Shown one piece after another: positions 52,601-60,532 of a DNA stretch of 64,000 nt. Positions within the stretch are counted from its first letter, which is position 1. Every line of letters starts with the position of its first letter. The notes beneath the pieces were generated by a model. It searched no databases. It was not told the origin of the DNA and saw only the letters and a program-made list of their open reading frames with translations. This stretch comes from an uncultured Clostridia bacterium. Its GTDB lineage: Bacteria > Bacillota > Clostridia > TANB77 > CAG-508. The stretch covers positions 1 to 64,000 of the forward strand of contig CAMMZC010000009.1 of the NCBI GenBank assembly GCA_946529215.1, in the 5' to 3' direction. Position numbers and translations under genes: made by a program.

Positions 52601-55056
52601 TTACAATAAGAGCATATAATGAAGGAGACTTAGCAGGATATGCAAGTCAAATTATAGACTATTTACCAAATTATCTTGATTTTGTTGAATCAACAGATTC
52701 ATATATTAAGGGAATAAATGATAAATGGACTTATGATGCTACAACAAGAAAAGTAACAACAAAAGCTGATAGTGCAAATGCAACAACAAAACTTGCAGCA
52801 TTTGATGCACAAAATGATGATGGAAAAGGTTCAGGATTATCTTTTGTAGATGTTCAAATTGTATGCAAAGTAAACAAAAATGCACCTGCAAACAGAAAAT
52901 TAACAAATATTGCAGAAATTACAGAATACAAAGATGAAGATGGAAATGTAATAGTACCAACTACAGGAGATAGAGATTCAAAACCAACTAACTTCCCAGA
53001 AGAACAAAAATCAGAAACTACAAGACCTGATTATAATGGTGGAGAAGACAAAGATTCATCAGACAATTACATTCCAGGACAAGAAGATGATGATGATTTC
53101 GAAAAAGTTATTGTTAGAGAAAGAAAAGTTGATTTAGCATTAACAAAATTTATTGCAGCAGTAAGTAAAGATGTTAAAATAGAAGAAGGAGAGTACTTAA
53201 CTCCAAATAAAAATAAAGGAAGTAAAACAAACGAATATTTAAGAGCAACAGTAGCAGATACAACAGGATTAAAAGCAGGAACAAGTTCAAATGCAACATA
53301 TACACCTAAGAAAGACTTAGAGCCATTAGCAGTAGGAAAGAATTCTTACGTATTATATAATATTAGAGTATATAATGAAGGTGAAGTAGATGTATATGCT
53401 GGAGAAATAACAGATTATTTACCAGAAAACTTAGAATTTGTTGATGCAGGAGAAAGTAAAACATATGGCTGGACAGCAAATGGTCAAACAGTAAAAACAA
53501 CATATTTATCATCAAAAAATGGAACAGATAAAATATTAAAAGCATTTGATAAAGTAAAAGATGATGGAAAAGGTTCAGGAATGGATTATGTTGATTTACA
53601 AATACTTTGCAGAGTAAGTGATAAAGCTGAAAGTGGAAAGAAAATGGTAAATACAGCAGAAATTACAAAATATGAAGACGAAGATGGAAAAGAATTTCCA
53701 AAAGATTTTGATTCTTCATCAGACAACAAAGAAGAAAAAAATGTTGAAAATAGAAGCGAAGATGATGATGACTATGAAGTAGTTATTATAAAAGATTTCG
53801 ATTTAGCATTAAGAAAATTCATAACAAAAATTGGAGGAAAAGATATTGATTTTAGAATACCAAAATTAAGTTATGAAAATGGAAAAATAACATACACACA
53901 TCCAAAAGATGTATTAAAAACTACAGTTGCAGATACAGTAACATATACATTAAGAGTATTTAATGAAGGCGATATTGCAGGTTTTGCTCAAGAGATTACA
54001 GATGATATTCCAGAACACTTAGAATTTTTACCAGAGGATGCAACAAATAGAGAATATAAATGGGTTATGTATGATAAAGATGGAAAATCTACAACAAATG
54101 TTTCTGAAGCAGTGAAGATTAAAACAGATTATACATCAAAATCAAATGGAGAACTTCTAATGAAAGAAAATTCATCATTAAAAGAAAATCCAAACTTATT
54201 AAAAGCATTTGACAAAAAGGCTGGAATTACAAATACAAATCCTGATTATGTAGATGTAAAAGTAGCATTTAAGGTAAAAGATCCAAAGTCAAATAAAGCA
54301 GTAATAGTAAATAAAGCACAAATTTCAGATGACTCAGATGAAGATGGAAATCCAGTAGAAGATGTAGATTCAACTCCAGATAAATGGAATGATGGCGAAG
54401 ATGACCAAGATTATGAAAATATTGGGGTAGAATATTTTGACTTATCATTATTAAAATATGTAACTAAAGCAATTGTTACAGAAAATGGTAAAACAAAAAC
54501 TACAAAAACAGGAAATAATGGTTCAGACAAAGATATAACACCAAAAGTTGAAGTTTATAGAAAGAGTTTAAACAAAACTATAGTTAAATTTGAATACACA
54601 ATTAAAATAACAAACGAAGGGGATATAGCAGGTTATGCAAAAGAAATAACAGACTATGTACCAAAGGGACTTAAATTCTTTAAAGAAGACAATAAAGGTT
54701 GGAAAGATGAAGGAAATAATGTAATTTCAACAAAATTATTAAAAGACACATTATTACAACCAGGACAAAGCGCAACAGTTAAGGTTATTTTAAGATGGGT
54801 AAATGGAGAAAACAACTTAGGAGTTAAAACAAATGTTGCAGAAATCTCAGAAGACTATAATGAAAAGGGAGTTCCAGATAGAGATTCAACACCTGACAAC
54901 AAGAAACCAAAAGAAGACGATATAGATGATGCACCAGTATTACTTACAATTTCAACAGGTATGCTAGAACATACTATACAATATGTAACAGGAGCACTAG
55001 TAATATTAGTTGTATTAGGATTAGGTATTGTTGTTATTAAAAAATACGTATTATAG
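49633..55056 (+). CDS. Giant surface adhesin: thioester domain plus six DUF11-like isopeptide repeats
   Basis: A 1807-residue exported protein. The signal peptide (residues about 1-30) ends near TTVSA. The N-terminal domain has C79 (TNFLCLNA) and Q245 (ETVEQAAIWYF). This is the Cys...xQxAIW pair of thioester adhesins, which bind host amines covalently. Six repeats follow at residues about 470, 715, 928, 1166, 1389 and 1602. Each starts (F/Y/V)DLALRKFI-like, runs through VYNEGEVDGFASKVTDYLP and NIAEITE, and usually ends in an acidic EEDDDDFE string. The conserved lysine and asparagine suggest self-made isopeptide bonds. The end is a membrane helix plus KKYVL, with no LPxTG. ATG 49633 follows GGAAGG; an upstream ATG at 49594 has none. 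The sortase gene follows 11 bases later. Confidence 0.85.
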   Translation: MIRKTISKILIITLMVTMVIATVGQTTVSAEGSTRLVLDTNRIINGNKKEAYALNSDHKIYQIKEEGTTGTNTNTNFLCLNATVGNGWDGIHSVGDLAEYDKSFDLATAEVWTMNDLNSVYKNVLGTNGKYKGQILWLLDNMLIGSYYDGNTKKTYTETDIRNFLAKAGIKYGKIEGAYFDGAELETYYFDKSKFDAVNGDSAFLKNNLTLIGNPNGGSGYYYETTNGTKVDVRLSQELIETVEQAAIWYFTNGQENGFDYYTENNATDVNKFLKFSNGSEYIPLSTKMAQDAVNTGNEDDDHPYGKMLQEQASILYNYLIDAAKQYGTNYKSEEGKIKVEFAGSSTDKKIVKDGENYKVGPLKVNTEGNTTISGITVTTGSSTTAISGVTLQNASGTTISELTSGQNFYVLVPKSKVNGTINVKVTAKTLSVEKKLLIASTKVEQPVVEVIPKKANINDEIKIAQEKQFDLALRKQIVAINENSTENDIRSITSSGTIMDGRRTIKVDPKSIPETATYNHRKDPVVVKKDDIVTYRIWIYNEGEIKGYASKIVDQLPTGLEYVGIESNRNGTTYTASYDSATNKVTLTASTPKTINIFDGTTLSSDYVDVTCKVKQTASTDGKTKHFLTNIAYISEGFDTENNQPVTEDRNGSESKTTTSPTNTANQLNSTDANDYKGDTDNISVYADTNNDEYYKGMEDDDDFEKVVVLPLKFDLALRKFITKINNKDITNRVPVITASEIEKLGNGNATYDNGTTLEKSHSKIQLAVAKGNTIVYTIRVYNEGEVDGFASKVTDYLPAGLTFKTYTTGDGSINDQNGWIADGQKITTTKLADQLIQAFDKNYEGGTGLFYKDLQVECIVNDNATSSNLKNIAEITEAKDKDGNTVEDTDSEPDNVNTDNYDPTNPDKGRGEEDDDDYEDLKLAEYDLALRKFISKVSTDGNFNTVTEITGRAPQVDSSKLKAGTEETAIYNHSKEPVLLNVGDYVLFTIRAYNEGDLAGYASQIIDYLPNYLDFVESTDSYIKGINDKWTYDATTRKVTTKADSANATTKLAAFDAQNDDGKGSGLSFVDVQIVCKVNKNAPANRKLTNIAEITEYKDEDGNVIVPTTGDRDSKPTNFPEEQKSETTRPDYNGGEDKDSSDNYIPGQEDDDDFEKVIVRERKVDLALTKFIAAVSKDVKIEEGEYLTPNKNKGSKTNEYLRATVADTTGLKAGTSSNATYTPKKDLEPLAVGKNSYVLYNIRVYNEGEVDVYAGEITDYLPENLEFVDAGESKTYGWTANGQTVKTTYLSSKNGTDKILKAFDKVKDDGKGSGMDYVDLQILCRVSDKAESGKKMVNTAEITKYEDEDGKEFPKDFDSSSDNKEEKNVENRSEDDDDYEVVIIKDFDLALRKFITKIGGKDIDFRIPKLSYENGKITYTHPKDVLKTTVADTVTYTLRVFNEGDIAGFAQEITDDIPEHLEFLPEDATNREYKWVMYDKDGKSTTNVSEAVKIKTDYTSKSNGELLMKENSSLKENPNLLKAFDKKAGITNTNPDYVDVKVAFKVKDPKSNKAVIVNKAQISDDSDEDGNPVEDVDSTPDKWNDGEDDQDYENIGVEYFDLSLLKYVTKAIVTENGKTKTTKTGNNGSDKDITPKVEVYRKSLNKTIVKFEYTIKITNEGDIAGYAKEITDYVPKGLKFFKEDNKGWKDEGNNVISTKLLKDTLLQPGQSATVKVILRWVNGENNLGVKTNVAEISEDYNEKGVPDRDSTPDNKKPKEDDIDDAPVLLTISTGMLEHTIQYVTGALVILVVLGLGIVVIKKYVL

Positions 55057-55067
55057 GAGGTAAACAT

Positions 55068-55781
55068 ATGAGAAGTGGATATAGTAAAGTATTAACAGTA
55101 ATTTTAATAATTATTATTGTTGCAGTTATTGCATTACTTGCATATTTGGGATATGATTACTATTCTAGGTATCGTACAAACAAAGATGGAGAGGCTTATG
55201 TAGATACATTAACAGAAGGAGTTACAGTTGATGCTCCGACAGTAGATGTGTCTACAGATAGTTCTTCTCAAAATAATACAGCACCTACTACAACAAATGA
55301 AACAACTTCTACAGAAACAACAACTACTACTAATATAACATCTTCAAGTGGAAATTCAAGTTCAAAAAAGAAAAGGCCAACATATAAGGGATTTTACACA
55401 TTAGGTTCAATAGAAATACCTAAAACAAATGTAAAATATCCAATATTAGAAAAAGTAACAAAAAAATCTCTAGAAACTGCTGTAGCAGTTGTTTGGCCAG
55501 AAAATGCCGAATTAAATAAACCTGGAAATGTAGTGATTGTAGGACATAATTATAGAAATGGAGTATTTTTCTCAAATAATAAAAAATTATCAAAAGGTGA
55601 TAAAATATATATAACAGACTTAAACAAAAAGAGAATAGCTTATACAATATATAATATATTTGAAGCTTCTGATACAGACACAAAATTCTATAATAGAGAT
55701 ACAAAGGGCAAGAGAGAAATAACTTTATCAACTTGTACAGATAATAGTGCTGCAAGATTGATAATTGAAGCAAGGGAATAA
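55068..55781 (+). CDS. Sortase
   Basis: A 237-residue membrane-anchored transpeptidase with one N-terminal helix (about residues 9-29). A Thr/Ser-rich linker (about 60-100) precedes the sortase barrel. The catalytic residues are visible: H in IVGHNYRNG, C in LSTCTDN, and R in AARLIIEAR ten residues later. GSIEIPKTNVKYPI is the usual first strand. It attaches surface proteins to the wall or builds pili, and its obvious client is the adhesin immediately upstream. That adhesin has no canonical LPxTG, so the sorting motif must be unusual, or the client is elsewhere. The ribosome site TAGGAGG precedes ATG 55068. Confidence 0.88.
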   Translation: MRSGYSKVLTVILIIIIVAVIALLAYLGYDYYSRYRTNKDGEAYVDTLTEGVTVDAPTVDVSTDSSSQNNTAPTTTNETTSTETTTTTNITSSSGNSSSKKKRPTYKGFYTLGSIEIPKTNVKYPILEKVTKKSLETAVAVVWPENAELNKPGNVVIVGHNYRNGVFFSNNKKLSKGDKIYITDLNKKRIAYTIYNIFEASDTDTKFYNRDTKGKREITLSTCTDNSAARLIIEARE

Positions 55782-55848
55782 AGTTGAAAGGATTAATAAG
55801 TTAGATTTCCAAAAAGCTTTATAAAACTGATAATAAATGTTAAATGTT

Positions 55849-55893
55849 AAAAATTGAGGCAGAAAACCGTGAAAGTTTTCTACCTCGATTTTT
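55849..55893. terminator. Bidirectional terminator
   Basis: AAAATTGAGGCAGAAAAC and GTTTTCTACCTCGATTTT form an 18-bp stem with one mismatch and a 7-base loop. It serves both the sortase operon and the convergent XRE gene. Confidence 0.85.
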
Positions 55894-56242
55894 ATGCATT
55901 TTTTTCTTTTATAAAAAGACCAATATTCTTTAGCATTCTAAGAGCAGCTTTAATCTGTTTTTCGTCATACTTTTCAAGAATTTCGTTTGTTTCTTTAATA
56001 AGAGTATCATCTAATCCATACAAGATATAATCCGAGGAATGTCTGCTTATATCTTTCAAACTTTTTATGCTCCTATACATTAGATTCCCTTTTCCTTCTT
56101 CTACTAATCCAAGAAATTGACTCGAGACACCGATTTTCCTTGCTAATTGACTTTTATTTAGATGTAACTCATTTTCTCTAATATCTTTAATTCTTTTACC
56201 TCTTTCAATCCTTTCTTGTATATCTAAAAAATCTTTATTCAT
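55892..56242 (-). CDS. XRE-family regulator
   Basis: A 116-residue protein with an N-terminal HTH_3 domain: GKRIKDIRENELHLNKSQLA, RKIGVSSQFLGLVEEGKGN, then YRSIKSLKDISRHSSDYILYG. A helical C-terminus (NEILEKYDEKQIKAALRMLK) follows. The size resembles small clostridial regulators with a dimerisation tail. It is divergent from the Spo0A-like regulator gene and convergent with the sortase gene. The ribosome site AAAGGAAA precedes ATG 56242. Which promoter it controls is unknown; the gap of about 320 bases to the right is the natural candidate. That gap holds only AT-rich sequence and the promoter at 56472. Confidence 0.75.
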   Translation of the reverse strand: MNKDFLDIQERIERGKRIKDIRENELHLNKSQLARKIGVSSQFLGLVEEGKGNLMYRSIKSLKDISRHSSDYILYGLDDTLIKETNEILEKYDEKQIKAALRMLKNIGLFIKEKNA

Positions 56243-56471
56243 AAACTTAGTTTCCTTTCTAATTTGTGCCCATAATAATAAGCTTTTTAATATATATATT
56301 TTGTTAAAAAATTATTAAATTTAACAACCTTGATATTACTTATTTTATAATATAATAAATTAAAATATATAGTAATCTAACCTGTAGATAAGTGGTAATT
56401 TATGAGATTTTATGGTATATTATAAAAAAGTTTGTAAATTTATCAAAACTGTAATTTGTAAAGATAGGCTT

Positions 56472-56500
56472 TTGACTAAATAACCATGGATTATTAAAAA
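56472..56500 (+). promoter_or_regulatory. Candidate promoter of the Spo0A-like regulator
   Basis: TTGACT (56472-56477), 17 bases, TAAAAA (56495-56500). Confidence 0.4.
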
Positions 56501-56560
56501 GGTAAATGACAATTCCTTTTAATGGCTATTGCTATGGAAATGAAAGGGAGGATAGTATTT

Positions 56561-57343
56561 ATGGAAATAAAACCTATGAGGATTTTAGTTGTAGAAGATG
56601 ATTTAGAAGAATGTAGCAGAATTATAGAGTGTGCAAAACAAAGAAAGGATATAGAATTGGTTGCGGTAACAGATTCAGATGTTGATGCTATAAAACAAGT
56701 AAAGATTAAAAATCCAGATGGTATAATGCTAGATTTAGAACTAAATAATAGCAGTAGCGGAAATACTGATTCATTTGGATTTTTAGAGAATTTAAAAAAT
56801 TTAAGATGTAATCCAATTGTCATTGTAACTACTCATATAAATTCTTCAAGGACTTATGAAATTTTACATAGAAATGGAGTTGAACTTATATTATACAAAG
56901 GACATCCAAGCTATACTCCTAATCAAGCTTTTAATAAATTTATAAGTTTGCGTAGAAAACCAACATCTATGTTAGAAAATTCAATTGAAACTGAACTTAA
57001 AAACGAAGAAGAAAAAATTTCAGAATGTATTAATAGTGAATTAGACTTAATTGGAATAACTCGAAACTTAAAAGGTAGGCAATATATATATGATGCTATT
57101 TTGTTTTTAATACAAAATGAGGATAGTGATGAAAGTGTTATTCAATACTTAACTAAAATACACAAAAAGTCTAGCTCAACAATTACAAACGGTATTCAAA
57201 ATGCGATAATTCATGGTTGGAGAATTTCGGCAATAGAAGATTTAGAAAAATACTATACCGCTAAAGTAAACTACCAAACTGGACTTCCAACCCCTATGGA
57301 GTTAATTTATTATTATGTTTCAAAGGTAAAGAAGATGATGTAA
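56561..57343 (+). CDS. Response regulator with a Spo0A-type DNA-binding domain
   Basis: A 260-residue two-domain regulator. The receiver (residues about 6-130) has the acidic pair in RILVVEDD, the phospho-acceptor D in GIMLDLEL, the switch T in VIVTTHIN and the K in ILYKGHPS. The C-terminal 105 residues follow the Spo0A effector: LIGITRNLKGRQYIYDAILF, IQYLTKIHKKSSSTITNGIQ, NAIIHGWRIS and GLPTPMELIYYYVSKVK. It is too diverged from ordinary Spo0A, with a different receiver, to be the master regulator. I call it a Spo0A-like paralogue. The GGGAGGA ribosome site is 8 bases before ATG 56561; the ATG at 56522 lies before that site and is rejected. A terminator follows. The kinase-like gene lies 456 bases downstream. 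Confidence 0.75.
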   Translation: MEIKPMRILVVEDDLEECSRIIECAKQRKDIELVAVTDSDVDAIKQVKIKNPDGIMLDLELNNSSSGNTDSFGFLENLKNLRCNPIVIVTTHINSSRTYEILHRNGVELILYKGHPSYTPNQAFNKFISLRRKPTSMLENSIETELKNEEEKISECINSELDLIGITRNLKGRQYIYDAILFLIQNEDSDESVIQYLTKIHKKSSSTITNGIQNAIIHGWRISAIEDLEKYYTAKVNYQTGLPTPMELIYYYVSKVKKMM

Positions 57344-57451
57344 TAAAATAAGTTTTTGGCGTACTAAAATTAGATAGAGATATTATATTAAAAAATGGAG
57401 AAAATTGCTAATTAATTGGATGCTATAAAAGAGATTAATTAAATATATTAT

Positions 57452-57499
57452 AAAAACTGCAAATGTTAAACAAATTTGTTTAACATTTGTAGTTTTTTT
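57452..57499 (+). terminator. Strong terminator after the regulator gene
   Basis: AAACTGCAAATGTTAAACA pairs with TGTTTAACATTTGTAGTTT, followed by T-run. Confidence 0.85.
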
Positions 57500-57571
57500 A
57501 ATTTGCACAAAATAATGTTAATAACAATTTATATTTTACTAGAATGTACCATTTTTTTCTATCAGTGATTT

Positions 57572-57600
57572 TTGCTTAGTTTAACTTGATAAATGATATT
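57572..57600 (+). promoter_or_regulatory. Candidate promoter of the Trp-rich micro-ORF
   Basis: TTGCTT (57572-57577), 17 bases, GATATT (57595-57600). CTTGATA/TATCAAG inverted repeats overlap the -10 region and may be an operator. Confidence 0.4.
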
Positions 57601-57652
57601 TTTTTAATATCAAGATGAGCAGAAATTTATTGATGGAAAGGTGGTGGAAAGT

Positions 57653-57703
57653 ATGGACTGGTATGAGGCTTTTTGGCAATGGGTAAAACGTTGGTTACCT
57701 TAA
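57653..57703 (+). CDS. 16-residue Trp-rich peptide ORF
   Basis: Translates as MDWYEAFWQWVKRWLP, with four Trp in 16 residues. On a helix, W3, A6, F7, W10, V11 and W14 fall on one face and D2, E5, Q9, K12, R13 on the other, so it would be amphipathic. GGAAAGGTGGTGG stands a few bases upstream of the ATG. The stop is followed at once by a perfect-looking terminator, so the transcript ends there. It lies between a Spo0A-like regulator and a seven-TM GHKL kinase. It could be a secreted signal or toxin-like peptide; it could also be a Trp-codon attenuator leader for the kinase. A second overlapping frame (ATG 57633, MERWWKVWTGMRLFGNG) exists with a poorer site. Not proven to be translated. Confidence 0.45.
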   Translation: MDWYEAFWQWVKRWLP

Positions 57704-57708
57704 TATAA

Positions 57709-57766
57709 AAGAATAGTCAATATGTTAATATCTATTGGATATATCATATTGAATATTCTTTTTTTT
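57709..57766 (+). terminator. Terminator right after the Trp-rich ORF
   Basis: AAGAATAGTCAATATG and CATATTGAATATTCTT form a 16-bp stem with one mismatch, followed by about ten T. Confidence 0.85.
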
Positions 57767-57799
57767 TTGATATAATTAAATAAAAATGAGGTGATTATA

Positions 57800-59245
57800 T
57801 TGAATAGCGTAGAGTTTATTAGTCAAATTAAAGATGTTAAACTTATAATAAAGTTTATCGAATTATCTTGTATTTTAATAAGTGCTTATTATATTTTTAT
57901 GAAAATAAATAATGAAAACATAAACAACAAAGATAAAATTATATTTTTAGCTAGTACTCCAATTATTGCAATAATAACTGGATTTATAAGGATTAATATT
58001 CGTGTATATTTAAGTTGGTTAGTTGCGATATTTTTTATGACAATAATAAACAGATTTATTTATAAAAAAGAAACTGATTTTACAATTTTGACTACTATTA
58101 TATCATTAAGTTTAAGTTATATTATATATACAAGTTCAGTTATGATACTTTTTTTGCCAAATATTCTTTTTAATATAAAAAATGATTATATAAGTTTAAC
58201 AATGATTATATTAACATATTTTTTTATGATATATCGAATTTTTAATTTGAAAAAATTAAAATATGGATTATCATTTTTAAAAGAAAGAATGGAAAATCCA
58301 TACTTTAGTATTACTGTATTAATAATAGGTTCTATTGCTCTTTTTTCTTTAATAACATTGCAAAGTTATGTTGGACTAGGAGCAGCAAAACTAGGGACAG
58401 TTTTTGCCGTAATTTCAGTTATAATGTTTGTAGTAATAAAACAATTATTCAGCCTCTACTACAAACAAAGCCTCCTAACCAAAGACCTTGAACAAACTAA
58501 GGTAGAGCTTGAAAATAAGAAAAAAGAGATAACCAAATTAGAAAAAGAAAACTTAGAATTCGGCAAAACAAGTCATTCATTAGCACATAAGCAAAAGTCA
58601 CTAGAACACAAGCTAGAGAAACTTATGGAAACAGGAGTAGATGCTAAAAGCAAAGAAAATATTAAACGAGAAATACAAAACATTTCAAAAGAAGTTTATA
58701 AAGAGCCACAACAAATAGAATTGCCCGAAACAGAAATTGAAGTTATAGATGATATGTTTTCATATATGCAATCTGAATGTATAAAAGATAATATAAGATT
58801 TGAGTTGCAAATAGTAGGTAATCTATTTTATATGATAAATCATTTAATATCAGAAAGTGAATTAGAAATATTATTAGCAGATCACATAAAAGATGCAATT
58901 ATAGCAATAAATAATTCTGATAATGCAAACAGGAGTATTTTAGTTAGAATTGGTAAAATTGATAATGTATATAGCTTGTATATTTACGATTCAGGAATAG
59001 AATTTGAAAAGGAAGTAATAGAAAACTTAGGAAAAAGACCGATCACAACATATGCAGATAGTGGTGGAACTGGTATGGGATTTATGAATACATTTGATAC
59101 TTTAAATAGAACAAAAGCAAGTTTAATTATAAATGAAATAGGTAAGCCATGCATAGACAATTATACTAAAGTTTTAATATTTAATTTTGATAGTAAAAAT
59201 AAGTTTATAGTAAATTCATATAAAAATGTAGTTGTTGAAGTATAA
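57800..59245 (+). CDS. Seven-TM GHKL-type sensor histidine kinase
   Basis: A 481-residue sensor. The first 220 residues form about seven hydrophobic helices, as in AgrC-type peptide sensors. A coiled coil (DLEQTKVELENKKKEITKLE) leads to the histidine region TSHSLAHKQKSLEHKLEKL. The ATPase part shows LLADHIKDAIIAIN where the N-box is expected; the Asn is replaced by His, as in some clostridial GHKL proteins. YIYDSGIEF (G1-like) and DSGGTGMGFMNTFDT (G2) follow. It would sense an extracellular peptide or membrane cue and phosphorylate a regulator, most simply the Spo0A-like protein upstream. The start is TTG 57800 after AGGTGAT; the GTG at 57791 overlaps the ribosome site. There is no AgrB or AgrD gene. 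Confidence 0.75.
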   Translation: MNSVEFISQIKDVKLIIKFIELSCILISAYYIFMKINNENINNKDKIIFLASTPIIAIITGFIRINIRVYLSWLVAIFFMTIINRFIYKKETDFTILTTIISLSLSYIIYTSSVMILFLPNILFNIKNDYISLTMIILTYFFMIYRIFNLKKLKYGLSFLKERMENPYFSITVLIIGSIALFSLITLQSYVGLGAAKLGTVFAVISVIMFVVIKQLFSLYYKQSLLTKDLEQTKVELENKKKEITKLEKENLEFGKTSHSLAHKQKSLEHKLEKLMETGVDAKSKENIKREIQNISKEVYKEPQQIELPETEIEVIDDMFSYMQSECIKDNIRFELQIVGNLFYMINHLISESELEILLADHIKDAIIAINNSDNANRSILVRIGKIDNVYSLYIYDSGIEFEKEVIENLGKRPITTYADSGGTGMGFMNTFDTLNRTKASLIINEIGKPCIDNYTKVLIFNFDSKNKFIVNSYKNVVVEV

Positions 59246-59294
59246 GCGAAAAACGTCTAAATTATTGAATAAATAATAAATTACAAATTTCCTA

Positions 59295-59323
59295 TTGATT
59301 AAAAATGAATTTATGGGTATAAT
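59295..59323 (+). promoter_or_regulatory. Promoter of the DAP-dehydrogenase-like gene
   Basis: TTGATT (59295-59300), 17 bases, TATAAT (59318-59323). Confidence 0.65.
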
Positions 59324-59377
59324 ATAAAAAAGCGGATTTTTTATGGCAATTTATGTTAAGAAATGGAGGTTTTTTAT

Positions 59378-60454
59378 ATGGAAAGAAAAATTAGAGCAGT
59401 GCAATATGGTGTAGGAAAAATGAGTGTATACACCATGAGATATTTACTAGAAAAGGGAGTAGAAATAGTAGGTGCAATTGATATGAACCCTGCTGTTATA
59501 GGAAAAGACATCGGAGAAGTAATGGGAAAAGAAAACTTAGGAATTACAGTTACATCAGTAGAAAATGCTAAACAATTATTAGCAGACACAAGGCCTGATA
59601 TATGTGTAGTAATGACAAGAAGTTTATTTGGAGAATGTGAGGAAGCATTTATGCTTTGTGCAGAAATGGGAGTAAACGCAATTTCTACATGTGAAGAGGC
59701 TTTTTATCCACAAAATTCAAATCCAAAATTGTTTAATAAAATAGACGAATTGGCTAAAAAGAATAATTGCACAATTACAGGAACAGGATATCAAGATATT
59801 TATTGGGGACAATTAATTACATCAATTGCAGGTTCAACACAAAGAATTACAAAAATAAAGGGAAGTTCAAGCTATAATGTTGAAGAATATGGAATCGCCT
59901 TAGCTGAGGCACATGGTGCGGGACTTTCATTAGATGAGTTTGATAAACAAGTTGCAGCAGCAGACAGAATTTCAGCTGAGGAAAGACAAGAGATTATAAA
60001 TAGAGGAGAATTTATGCCATCATATATGTGGACTGTAAATGGTTGGCTATGCTCAAAATTAGGATTAACACCTATAAGTCAAACTCAAAAATGTGTACCT
60101 CAAACATACAAAGATGACATTTTCTCATCAACATTAAATATGACAATAAAAGCAGGAGATGCTACAGGAATGAGCGCTGTTGTTACAACAGAAACTCAAG
60201 AGGGAATTACAATTGAATCAGAATGCATTGGTAAAGTTTATGCTCCAGATGAATTTGATAAAAATGTTTGGACAGTTGAAGGGGAGCCAACAACTACAAT
60301 TACTGTAGAAAAGCCAAACACAGTCGAGCTTACATGTGCAACTATAGTAAACAGAATACCTGATGTTATAAACAGTGATTCAGGTTATGTAACAGTTGAT
60401 AAAATGGGAGACTTAGAGTATAAAATTAAACCTTTAAATGAATATGTGAAATAA
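59378..60454 (+). CDS. 2,4-diaminopentanoate dehydrogenase-like NAD(P)-dependent amine dehydrogenase
   Basis: A 358-residue oxidoreductase with an N-terminal Rossmann fold, AVQYGVGKMSVYTMRYLLEK, related to dihydrodipicolinate reductase. TGTGYQDIYWGQLITSIAGS and SSSYNVEEYGIALAEAHG are typical of the 2,4-diaminopentanoate dehydrogenase (Ord) family. That enzyme oxidises 2,4-diaminopentanoate to 2-amino-4-ketopentanoate in clostridial ornithine fermentation. The other genes of that pathway (orr, ora, ort) are absent from the window, so a related amine-dehydrogenase substrate is possible. ATG 59378 lies 7 bases after GGAGGT; the ATG at 59363 is inside the ribosome site. It has its own promoter and terminator. 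Confidence 0.65.
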   Translation: MERKIRAVQYGVGKMSVYTMRYLLEKGVEIVGAIDMNPAVIGKDIGEVMGKENLGITVTSVENAKQLLADTRPDICVVMTRSLFGECEEAFMLCAEMGVNAISTCEEAFYPQNSNPKLFNKIDELAKKNNCTITGTGYQDIYWGQLITSIAGSTQRITKIKGSSSYNVEEYGIALAEAHGAGLSLDEFDKQVAAADRISAEERQEIINRGEFMPSYMWTVNGWLCSKLGLTPISQTQKCVPQTYKDDIFSSTLNMTIKAGDATGMSAVVTTETQEGITIESECIGKVYAPDEFDKNVWTVEGEPTTTITVEKPNTVELTCATIVNRIPDVINSDSGYVTVDKMGDLEYKIKPLNEYVK

Positions 60455-60471
60455 TGATTTGGAATTTAAAT

Positions 60472-60532
60472 AAAGAATGTGCAAATTAATTTGAAAAATT
60501 CAATATTAATTTATGCGTTCTTTATTTTTTTT
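60472..60532 (+). terminator. Terminator
   Basis: AAAGAATGTGCAAATTAA pairs, with several G-T pairs, with TTAATTTATGCGTTCTTT, followed by a long T-run. Confidence 0.75.

Noticed and set aside
54900..55056. LPxTG sorting signal in the adhesin
   Set aside because: The hydrophobic tail is present, but no LPxTG-like pentapeptide precedes it.
57633..57686. Alternative Trp-rich ORF MERWWKVWTGMRLFGNG
   Set aside because: It overlaps the 16-codon ORF in another frame, and its upstream sequence has no convincing ribosome site, so it is kept only as an alternative.
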